5,060 nt of DNA from Actinomycetes bacterium. GTDB lineage: Bacteria; Actinomycetota; Acidimicrobiia; Acidimicrobiales; RAAP-2. A program made the translations under genes and the position numbers. Where the stretch lies: the NCBI GenBank assembly GCA_021802025.1, contig JAKABC010000131.1, positions 1-5,060 of the forward strand. Reading direction: 5' to 3'. The notes under the pieces were generated by a model, which ran no database searches, was not told the origin of the DNA, and saw only the letters and a program-made list of their open reading frames with translations. Positions 1-5,060 of the stretch are shown here, piece by piece. Every line of letters starts with the position of its first letter. Within the stretch, counting starts at the first letter, position 1.

Positions 1-851
1 GCGACGGCCCGGGGCACGCCGGCGAGAAAGAAGGCGATGACGTCGGTGTAGCCCTCGCACACGACGATCTCACCGGTGCGCACGACGTCGTCTTTGGCCA
101 GGTGCAGCCCGTAGAGGGTCTTGCGCTTGGAGTAGATGGCGGTCTCGGGGCTGTTCTTGTACTTGGGCTCGACGCGCCCGTCGGGCCGCTCGCCCGCGCC
201 GGGCAGGATCCGCCCGCCCAGGGCGACGGCCTTGCCCGAGGGGTCGAAGATGGGAAAGATCACCCGGCCCCGCACGAAGTCCTGGAGCCGGCCCCGCCGG
301 TTGACAAAGCCGAGGCCCGTCGCCTCGAGGACCTTGGCGTCGAGTGAGAGCGCCCGGGTGAGGGCGTCCCACTCGTCGGGCGCCCAGCCCAGGCGGAACG
401 TGCGCGCGACCTCGCCACTGATCCCGCGCGCGCGCAGGTAGTCGCGCGCGGGCCGCGCGTCGGGGCCGTGCAAGAGCCGCTCGTGGTACCAGTCGACGGC
501 CCTCGCCATCGCCTCGAGGGCCACCTGGCGCTCCTTTCGGGCCGGTCCGGCGTAGGCGTCCTCGCGCAGCTCGATCCCGGCGCGCTCGGCCAGGTGGCGC
601 ACGGCCTCGACGAAGTCGAGGTGCTGGGTCTCGCGCACCCAGGTGATCTGGTCCCCGGCCGCCCGACAGCCGAAGCAGTAGTAGCGGCCCTCCTGGGCGT
701 TGACCGAGAACGACGGCGTGCGCTCGCCGTGGAAGGGGCACAGTCCGACCCAACGCTGGCCCGAGCGCTTGAGGGCGACCGACTCGGTGATCAGCGCGAC
801 GATGTCGGTCGCCGCGCGCACCCGGGCGATCTCGTCCTCGGCAAGGGCCAC
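1..851 (-). CDS. dnaG: DNA primase DnaG, N-terminal part (3' end outside window)
   Basis: DnaG makes the short RNA primers for lagging-strand synthesis at the replication fork, working with the replicative helicase. About 283 residues are visible. The N-terminal CHC2 zinc-binding domain comes first, with ligands C38, H41, C59 and C62 in GLCPFH and YYCFGC. The RNA-polymerase-like core follows, including RGRVIFPIFDPSGKAVALGG and PKYKNSPET. The start of the TOPRIM fold is EIVVCEGYTDVI, with the expected catalytic Glu near residue 266. The rest of TOPRIM and the helicase-binding C-terminus lie off the left edge; the full protein is normally about 600 residues. I chose the GTG at 851 because it gives MALAEDEIARVRAATDIV, which matches the usual start of actinobacterial primases, and because it lies 7 nt after a TAnnnT element. 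A second in-frame GTG at 857 would add two residues. No Shine-Dalgarno sequence precedes either. The family call is very secure; the exact start is less so. Confidence 0.97.
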   Translation of the reverse strand, partial: MALAEDEIARVRAATDIVALITESVALKRSGQRWVGLCPFHGERTPSFSVNAQEGRYYCFGCRAAGDQITWVRETQHLDFVEAVRHLAERAGIELREDAYAGPARKERQVALEAMARAVDWYHERLLHGPDARPARDYLRARGISGEVARTFRLGWAPDEWDALTRALSLDAKVLEATGLGFVNRRGRLQDFVRGRVIFPIFDPSGKAVALGGRILPGAGERPDGRVEPKYKNSPETAIYSKRKTLYGLHLAKDDVVRTGEIVVCEGYTDVIAFFLAGVPRAV

Positions 852-858
852 GCTCACG

Positions 859-864
859 ACGGTA
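859..864 (-). promoter_or_regulatory. Candidate -10 element of dnaG (leaderless)
   Basis: Read on the minus strand this is TACCGT, fitting the actinobacterial -10 pattern TAnnnT. Exactly 7 nt separate it from the GTG at 851, so transcription would begin at or next to the start codon, giving a leaderless mRNA. The hexamer at a 17-bp spacing (882-887) does not resemble TTGACA, so support rests on the -10 and its spacing only. TAnnnT is a loose motif and could occur by chance. Confidence 0.45.
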
Positions 865-902
865 CCGGGTCGTTCGGGTTCGTGCGCGTGGACGGGCCCC
901 CG

Positions 903-908
903 TAGACT
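903..908 (+). promoter_or_regulatory. Candidate -10 element of the ABC exporter operon (leaderless)
   Basis: TAGACT fits TAnnnT and ends exactly 7 nt before the ATG at 916, the geometry of a leaderless actinobacterial promoter. The 7-nt stretch GCGCCCC holds no Shine-Dalgarno sequence, which agrees with leaderless translation. The -35 region (about 879-885) has only a weak TT match. This promoter would drive the ATPase, permease and thioesterase genes, and possibly the MFS gene by read-through. Confidence 0.5.
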
Positions 909-915
909 GCGCCCC

Positions 916-1914
916 ATGGCCGACGTCGCGGTGGAGACCTTCGACGTCGTGCGGACGTTCCGCGACGGCGAGGTCCGCGCCCTCGACGGGGTCTCGCTCT
1001 CGGTCCCGGCCGGACGGGTCTTCGGACTGCTCGGCCCGAACGGCTCGGGCAAGACGACCATGGTGCGCATCCTCTCGACGATCCTGCGCCCCTCCAGCGG
1101 TCGCGCCGTCGTGGCCGGCTACGACGTGGTCGCCCAGCCCCAGCAGGTGCGCCGGCGCATCGGACTGGCCGGTCAGTTCGCCACGGTCGACGAGAACCTG
1201 ACGGGCTTTGAGAACCTGCGCATGGTGGGCCTGCTCAACCACCTCGCCAAGCCCTACGTCGTCGCCAAGAGCCGCCAGCTCCTCGAGGACTTCGGCCTCT
1301 CGGACGCGGCCAATCGCATCGCCAAGACCTACTCGGGGGGCATGCGCCGGCGCCTGGACCTCGCGGCGGCCCTGGTGGGCGAGCCGCCCGTGCTCTTCCT
1401 CGACGAGCCCACCACCGGCCTCGACCCCCAGAGCCGCTCGGAGCTGTGGACCATCATCGAGCGGCTCGTCGAGGGCGGGACGACGGTGCTGCTCACCACC
1501 CAGTACCTCGACGAGGCCGACCGGCTCGCCGACCGGCTGGTCGTGCTCGACCACGGGCGCATCATCGCCGAGGGCACCTCGCGCGAGCTCAAGGCCCAGA
1601 TGGGCGCCACGGTGCTCGAGCTGGGATTCGCCAGCACCGACGACGCCGCGTCGGCGATGCCGCTGCTGGCCGACCTCTCGGCGACACCGGCCAACCTCGA
1701 GGGCCACAACCTCGAGATCACCGTCGACGACGGCCCCAAGACGACGGCCGACGCGCTACGCCGCCTGGACGCGGCCGGGCTGAGCCTGACCGGCCTCGAG
1801 CTGCGCGAGCCGAGCCTCGACGACGTCTTCCTCGCGCTCACCGGACACAAGGCCGAGGACGGCAGCGACCTCCAGCCGGCCGCGGCCGGCGGGCCACGTC
1901 GGAGCCGAGCGTGA
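916..1914 (+). CDS. DrrA-type ABC exporter ATP-binding protein
   Basis: This 332-residue cytoplasmic ATPase should power export through the ABC-2 permease encoded next to it. The nucleotide-binding domain is complete: Walker A GPNGSGKTT (40-48), Q-loop around Q87 (GLAGQFATVDE), signature YSGGMRRRLDLA (139-150), and Walker B with catalytic Glu and D-loop in VLFLDEPTTGLDP (159-171). The switch position reads TTQYLDEAD, so Gln196 stands where most ABC ATPases have the H-loop His. That substitution and the surrounding motif are typical of the daunorubicin-resistance DrrA family. Residues from about 225 to 310 form the extra C-terminal domain of this family (DUF4162-like), ending in LELREPSLDDVFLALTG, followed by a Pro/Ala/Gly/Arg-rich tail. 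The ATG at 916 is well placed before the conserved first strand and 7 nt after a TAnnnT box. An upstream in-frame GTG at 904 and an extended open frame before it would run antisense through dnaG and are not credible. The substrate cannot be deduced. Confidence 0.95.
   Translation: MADVAVETFDVVRTFRDGEVRALDGVSLSVPAGRVFGLLGPNGSGKTTMVRILSTILRPSSGRAVVAGYDVVAQPQQVRRRIGLAGQFATVDENLTGFENLRMVGLLNHLAKPYVVAKSRQLLEDFGLSDAANRIAKTYSGGMRRRLDLAAALVGEPPVLFLDEPTTGLDPQSRSELWTIIERLVEGGTTVLLTTQYLDEADRLADRLVVLDHGRIIAEGTSRELKAQMGATVLELGFASTDDAASAMPLLADLSATPANLEGHNLEITVDDGPKTTADALRRLDAAGLSLTGLELREPSLDDVFLALTGHKAEDGSDLQPAAAGGPRRSRA
1901..1904 (+). promoter_or_regulatory. Shine-Dalgarno sequence of the permease gene
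   Basis: GGAG lies 6 nt before the GTG at 1911, inside the last codons of the ATPase gene. It supports the GTG start that overlaps the ATPase stop and indicates coupled translation from a shared transcript. It is the clearest ribosome-binding site in the window; the ATPase gene and dnaG lack one. Confidence 0.6.
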
Positions 1915-2723
1915 CCGCGACGACCTCGAGCGTGCTGCCCCCGCGCGCGTCGAACCGCCCGGAGCTGCTCTGGGCCGTCTCGGACGTGCTCACGATCGCG
2001 CGACGCAACCTCATGGCGATCGCGCGCATCCCGGTCGCCCTCGTCTTCACCCTCGTCCAGCCGGTCATGTTCGTGTTGCTCTTCCGCTACGTCTTCGGCG
2101 GGGTGATCAACGTGCCGGGGACGAACTACGTGAACTACCTCATCCCCGGGATCCTCACCCAGGCCACCATCTTCGGCTCGGTGAACACCGCCATCGGCCT
2201 GTCCGAGGACCTCCAGAAGGGGCTCATCGAGCGCTTCCGCGCCCTGCCGATGGCCCGCATGGCCGTGCTCGCCGGACGCACCGTCGCCGACACCGTGCGC
2301 AACATCCTCGTGCTCGCGCTCATCACCGGGGTGGGCTTCGCCGTGGGATTCCGCCCGACCGGCTCGGTGTGGACCTACCTGCAGGCCTGCCTGGTGATGC
2401 TCCTGTTCGCCTACTGCCTCTCGTGGGGCTTCGCCTTCGTGGGGCTCGCCGCCCCCAACTCCGAGGCGGCCCAGGCGATGACCTTCCCGCTGATCTTCCC
2501 GCTCACCTTCGCCTCGGCCGTCTTCGTGCCGGTCGCCTCGATGCCGTGGTGGCTGCGGCCCTTCGCCAACAACCAGCCGGTGAGCCAGGCGACCTTCGCC
2601 GTGCGCGGGTTGATGATGGGCACAGCCCACGGCGCCTCGACGTGGATCTCGGTGGGCTGGTCGCTCGGCATCGTCGCCGTCCTCGCGCCCCTCGCCGTCG
2701 CCCGGTACCGTCGGGTGGCCTGA
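1911..2723 (+). CDS. ABC-2 type (DrrB-like) exporter permease
   Basis: This 270-residue integral membrane protein should form the transport channel as a dimer, coupled to the preceding ATPase. After a short cytoplasmic N-terminus there are six likely membrane segments, at roughly 42-62, 75-95, 131-147, 157-181, 192-210 and 247-264. That matches ABC-2 membrane proteins in length and topology. The loop with GLIERFRALPMARMAVLAGR (104-123) is the conserved cytoplasmic segment of DrrB-like permeases, thought to contact the ATPase. VPVASMPWWLRPFANNQPVS (206-225) is the typical motif between the last two helices. The GTG start overlaps the ATPase stop as GTGA, and GGAG lies 6 nt upstream. The open frame continues upstream of this GTG, but only over the ATPase gene in a shadow frame with no membrane character. 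The stop shares one base with the thioesterase start. The substrate is unknown; relatives export anthracyclines, glycolipids and other hydrophobic compounds. Confidence 0.94.
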   Translation: MTATTSSVLPPRASNRPELLWAVSDVLTIARRNLMAIARIPVALVFTLVQPVMFVLLFRYVFGGVINVPGTNYVNYLIPGILTQATIFGSVNTAIGLSEDLQKGLIERFRALPMARMAVLAGRTVADTVRNILVLALITGVGFAVGFRPTGSVWTYLQACLVMLLFAYCLSWGFAFVGLAAPNSEAAQAMTFPLIFPLTFASAVFVPVASMPWWLRPFANNQPVSQATFAVRGLMMGTAHGASTWISVGWSLGIVAVLAPLAVARYRRVA

Positions 2724-3139
2724 TGGCGACCCGACTGAGCGTCGCCGAGCTCCAGCGCATCGTCGACGAGGCCTTCCCCGACCACACCCCGCCGGTCGTG
2801 GAGTCCCTCGAGGGCGACACGCTCGTCGTCGTCCAGGGCGTCGACGAGCGCCACGGACGGCCCGGCGGGACCGTCTCGGGGCCCACGATGATGGCCCTGG
2901 CGGACAACGCCGCCTGGCTGGTGATCCTCGGCCACATCGGCCCGGTGCTGCTCGCGGTGACGACGAGCCTGCACATCGACTTTTTGCGCAAGCCCCCCCT
3001 CGACGCGATCGCCGCCACCGCCACCCTCGTCAAGCTCGGCCGGCGCCTGGCCGTCGTCGACGTGGCGATCACCTCGCGGGCCTCGGGCGAGCTCGTCGCC
3101 AAGGCCTCGGTCACCTACTCGATCCCGCCGCGCGACTAG
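2723..3139 (+). CDS. PaaI-like hotdog-fold thioesterase
   Basis: This small 138-residue cytoplasmic protein is of the right size for a single hotdog domain. Such enzymes act as dimers or tetramers and hydrolyse acyl-CoA or related thioesters. The diagnostic stretch is HGRPGGTVSGPTMMALADNA (44-63), the beginning of the long central helix. It corresponds to the HGG...AD motif of PaaI-type enzymes, in the variant where PGGxxSGPTMMxLAD replaces the classical HGG. D61 is the likely functional acid. The second half, with TTSLHIDFLRKP (80-91) and the final strands ending ASVTYSIPP, completes the sheet. The ATG overlaps the permease stop as TGATG, and a weak purine-rich GGGTGG lies 4 nt upstream, so translation is probably coupled. 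Its place in the exporter unit suggests a role linked to the exported molecule or to acyl-CoA clean-up, but this is inference. The acyl substrate cannot be predicted. Confidence 0.86.
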   Translation: MATRLSVAELQRIVDEAFPDHTPPVVESLEGDTLVVVQGVDERHGRPGGTVSGPTMMALADNAAWLVILGHIGPVLLAVTTSLHIDFLRKPPLDAIAATATLVKLGRRLAVVDVAITSRASGELVAKASVTYSIPPRD

Positions 3140-3149
3140 GGCGCGCCAC

Positions 3150-3155
3150 TAGCGT
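3150..3155 (+). promoter_or_regulatory. Possible -10 element for the MFS transporter gene
   Basis: TAGCGT fits TAnnnT in the 25-base gap and ends 9 nt before the GTG at 3165. Initiation at a purine near 3161-3162 would leave a leader of only a few bases, and no Shine-Dalgarno sequence is visible between the genes. The -35 region falls in the end of the thioesterase gene and is not recognisable. Read-through from the upstream operon is equally possible. Confidence 0.3.
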
Positions 3156-3164
3156 GGTCCGATC

Positions 3165-4385
3165 GTGACCCCGACGAGCGACGCCGCCCGGCCCCTCACC
3201 AGCCGCCTGACCACGCTGATGGCCGTGGCCATCGGGATCATCGTCGCGAACCTCTACTACCTCCAGCCGCTGCTGCACCAGATCAGCCGCGACTTCTCGG
3301 TCGGCATCACTCACGCGACCCTGCTCATGACCCTCGTCCAGGCCGGCTACGCGGTCGGGCTGGCCTTCGTCGTGCCCCTGGGCGACGTCGTCGCCCGTCG
3401 GCCGCTCGCGGTGGGCATCTTCGTGCTGGCCGCGGCCATGATGCTCCTCGCGGCCTCGTTGCACTCCTTTAGCGTGTTGACCCTCGTCATGGTGGTCATC
3501 GGGCTCACCTCGGTCGGCGGCCAGGTCCTCATCCCCCTCGCGGCCGACCTGGCCGCCGAGGCCCAGCGCGGCCGGATCATCGCGCGGGTGATGTCGGGAC
3601 TGCTGGTGGGGGTCCTGCTCAGTCGGACCTTCTCGGGACTGATCGCCCAGTGGGCCGGGTGGCGCAGCGTGTACCTCATCGCCGCGGGGGCGCTCAGCGT
3701 GATGGCGGTCCTGTTGTGGCTGAACCTGCCCCACGAGGCCCCCCGGGCCCGGGTCGCCTACCGCCAGCTGATCGCCGGGGTCTTCACCCTCTACCGCGAC
3801 GAGCCGGTGCTGCGTCGACGGGCCTACTTCGGCGCGATGATCTTCGCCTGCAACAACGTGCTGTGGACGACGCTGTCCTACCTGCTCGCGGGGTCGCCCT
3901 TCCACTACTCGAACGCCGTGATCGGGCTGTTCGGCCTCTTCGGGGTCGGCGGGGTGATGGCCGCCAACACCGCCGGCCACCACGCCGACCGCCAGCGCCA
4001 GTCGGTGACGACGATCGTCTTCGCCTCATTGATGCTCACCTCCTTCGGGATGCTCGCCCTGGGCCGGGGCGACGTGGCCGCTCTCGCGGTGGGCATCGTC
4101 CTGCTCGACACGGGCATGCAGGGCACCCAGATCACCAACCAGTCGGTGATCTACGGCCTGCTGCCCGGGGCGCGCAGCCGCATCAACAGCGCCTACATGG
4201 TGGCCGGCTTCACCGGCGCGTCGCTCGGCTCGTTCTTCTCGGGCCAGGCCTACGCCCACTTCGGCTGGTACGGCGACTGCGGGCTCGGGGCCCTGCTCGG
4301 GGTCGGCCTCGTGGTGCCGGCCGTCCTCTGGCGCCACAGCGCCGCGCCGCGATCGCGCTCGGCGGTGGCGGGCGCCGACTCCTAG
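3165..4385 (+). CDS. MFS transporter, putative drug/metabolite efflux (DHA1-like)
   Basis: This 406-residue inner-membrane carrier has the usual major facilitator length. Twelve helices can be traced in two halves of six, beginning near residue 15 (MAVAIGIIVANLYYLQPLL) and ending near 389. A hydrophilic central loop covers about 188-219. The loop between helices 2 and 3 carries PLGDVVARRPL (71-81), a form of MFS motif A. ANLYYLQPLL in helix 1, LSRTFSGLIAQWAGWR (152-167) and SRINSAYMVAGFTGASLGS (338-356) are typical of a bacterial subgroup of MFS_1 proteins usually annotated as proton-driven efflux carriers. The start is GTG at 3165, 25 bases after the thioesterase stop. A later in-frame ATG at residue 19 would cut into helix 1 and is less likely. 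The gene may be expressed with the upstream ABC operon or from its own weak promoter. Its stop overlaps the stop of the opposing methyltransferase gene. No substrate can be assigned. Confidence 0.93.
   Translation: MTPTSDAARPLTSRLTTLMAVAIGIIVANLYYLQPLLHQISRDFSVGITHATLLMTLVQAGYAVGLAFVVPLGDVVARRPLAVGIFVLAAAMMLLAASLHSFSVLTLVMVVIGLTSVGGQVLIPLAADLAAEAQRGRIIARVMSGLLVGVLLSRTFSGLIAQWAGWRSVYLIAAGALSVMAVLLWLNLPHEAPRARVAYRQLIAGVFTLYRDEPVLRRRAYFGAMIFACNNVLWTTLSYLLAGSPFHYSNAVIGLFGLFGVGGVMAANTAGHHADRQRQSVTTIVFASLMLTSFGMLALGRGDVAALAVGIVLLDTGMQGTQITNQSVIYGLLPGARSRINSAYMVAGFTGASLGSFFSGQAYAHFGWYGDCGLGALLGVGLVVPAVLWRHSAAPRSRSAVAGADS
4382..4385. other. CTAG tail-to-tail stop codon overlap
   Basis: The palindrome CTAG holds both stop codons: TAG at 4383-4385 for the MFS gene on the plus strand, and TAG at 4384-4382 for the methyltransferase gene on the minus strand. 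No intergenic space is left for a dedicated terminator. Each transcript must end inside the other gene, so the two mRNAs should have complementary 3' ends. Confidence 0.9.
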
Positions 4386-5060
4386 CGCGCCGCGCGCCGC
4401 GCCGTCGTCCCGCGCAGGCTCATCGGCACCTCGACGATCCCCTCGACGGCCCGGGCCTCGGCCTCGGCCGCCACGGCGTCGAAGAGCTCGCGGCGCTCGT
4501 CCTCGGGGCGCACGAGCGCGCCCGAGTAGGTCGCAAAGAGCGCCACGAGGTCTTCGACGCTGCGTCGCCACACCCACGCGAGGTCGAAGTCGAGGGCGTC
4601 CTCGTAGGGCCCGGCTGACAGGTCGGCGTGCCAGCCCCGGGGGCGTCGGTCGGGGTCGTCCTCGCGCTCGCGTCGGGCGACGAGGTCGCGCACCCAGCCC
4701 ACGGTGCCACTCAGCCCGTTCCAGGCGACGACGATGCGCCCGTCGTCTTTGAGGACCCGGGCGAACTCGTGCTCGGCCGCGGGGTGGCTGAACCAGTGCC
4801 ACGCCGACGAGGAGGCCACGAGGTCGAAGGTGGCCTCCGCGAAGGGCAGCGCCTCGGCCGTCGCCGCGATCGCCTCGACCTCGGGGGACCTCGCCACGAG
4901 CACGGCGCGCATCGCGTCGTCGGGCTCGACGGCGCTCACCCGCGCCCCGTGGGCGAGCAGGAACCGGGTGAGCTTGCCGGTGCCGGCGCCCACGTCGAGG
5001 ACCCGGCGTCCGGCGAGCTCCCCCAGGTGGGCGGCGAGCTCCTCGGGCGGGTCCGGTCGA
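4382..5060 (-). CDS. Class I SAM-dependent methyltransferase (5' end outside window)
   Basis: The enzyme should transfer a methyl group from S-adenosylmethionine to an unidentified acceptor in the cytoplasm. About 225 C-terminal residues are visible, and the frame stays open to the right edge. Near the edge, ELAGRRVLDVGAGTGKLT holds motif I, the glycine-rich SAM-binding loop. VSAVEPDDAM follows, with the acidic residue that usually binds the SAM ribose. Then come ATAEALPFAEATFDLVASSSAWHWF (split here: ATAEALPFAEATFDL and VASSSAWHWF) and RVLKDDGRIVVAWNG, which are motifs II-III of Methyltransf_11-type proteins. The C-terminal 90 or so residues, rich in Arg, Glu and Asp, are less conserved and may form the acceptor-binding part. 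A GTG at 4993 lies inside motif I (the V of DVGAG) and would remove the first strand, so it is not the true start. The upstream residues RPDPPEELAAHL resemble the N-terminal helix of this family. The family is secure; the substrate is unknown. Confidence 0.92.
   Translation of the reverse strand, partial: RPDPPEELAAHLGELAGRRVLDVGAGTGKLTRFLLAHGARVSAVEPDDAMRAVLVARSPEVEAIAATAEALPFAEATFDLVASSSAWHWFSHPAAEHEFARVLKDDGRIVVAWNGLSGTVGWVRDLVARREREDDPDRRPRGWHADLSAGPYEDALDFDLAWVWRRSVEDLVALFATYSGALVRPEDERRELFDAVAAEAEARAVEGIVEVPMSLRGTTARRAAR

Noticed and set aside
420..460. Runs of alternating CGCG in dnaG as a repeat or regulatory element
   Set aside because: They are codons for Arg and Ala in the primase (RDYLRARGISG and neighbours), a by-product of base composition.
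700..915. N-terminal extension of the ABC ATPase to an upstream in-frame start near 700
   Set aside because: It would run antisense through the conserved dnaG zinc-binding region, and its residues have no family resemblance. The ATG at 916 begins the normal ATPase N-terminus.
70..1707. 545-residue open frame on the minus strand, across dnaG and antisense to the ABC ATPase
   Set aside because: It is a shadow of G+C-rich coding DNA. The translation is Arg/Gly/Ala/Asp/His-rich with no domain, and it conflicts with two confidently identified genes.
1329..2630. 433-residue minus-strand open frame opposite the ATPase and permease genes
   Set aside because: It is low-complexity, His/Glu/Arg-rich shadow translation opposite a well-conserved ABC exporter pair. 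Nothing resembles a protein family.
3111..3983. 290-residue minus-strand open frame opposite the MFS gene
   Set aside because: The composition is biased (Gly, Asp, His, Gln) without motifs, and the MFS frame on the other strand shows twelve helices and family motifs.
4385..4400. Possible GC hairpin (GCGCG and CGCGC around a 3-nt loop) just after the MFS stop as an intrinsic terminator
   Set aside because: The stem is only five base pairs, no T tract follows, and the bases encode the Arg/Ala-rich end of the methyltransferase. Alternating GC of this kind is expected here by composition.
1..5060. Defence island, mobile element or CRISPR-like array
   Set aside because: No transposase, integrase, toxin-antitoxin pair, nuclease or spaced repeat was found. 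All coding space is taken by ordinary primase, transporter, thioesterase and methyltransferase genes of similar base composition.

Overview
The window is very G+C-rich and almost wall-to-wall coding. Third codon positions are overwhelmingly G or C, GTG starts are common, and two genes look leaderless. With an actinobacterial-style DnaG and a DrrAB-type exporter, this suggests a free-living high-G+C actinomycete (Actinomycetota). The class cannot be fixed from this sequence. I saw no rRNA, tRNA, insertion sequence, CRISPR array or prophage gene.

Layout: (1) 1-851, minus strand: the N-terminal part of DNA primase dnaG, running off the left edge. (2) 852-915: a short divergent intergenic region with a candidate -10 element for each direction. 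(3) 916-3139, plus strand: a compact, translationally coupled three-gene unit. It encodes a DrrA-type ABC ATPase (916-1914), an ABC-2 (DrrB-like) permease (1911-2723, 4-base overlap) and a PaaI-like hotdog thioesterase (2723-3139, 1-base overlap). (4) 3140-3164: a 25-base gap with a possible promoter. (5) 3165-4385, plus strand: a 12-helix MFS transporter. (6) 4382-5060, minus strand: a class I SAM-dependent methyltransferase whose N-terminus lies beyond the right edge. Its stop codon overlaps the MFS stop codon inside one CTAG tetramer.

How the genes work together: the ATPase and permease should form one export complex (two copies of each) for an unidentified, probably hydrophobic substrate. 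The thioesterase is tied to them by overlap and may act on a related acyl-CoA, but that is inference. The MFS protein is a second, independent putative efflux carrier. DnaG is a housekeeping replication gene that happens to lie next to this cluster.

I found no convincing new biological system. The most interesting points are small-scale: a back-to-back pair of apparently leaderless promoters with identical spacing, which also revises the dnaG start, and the CTAG tail-to-tail stop overlap.
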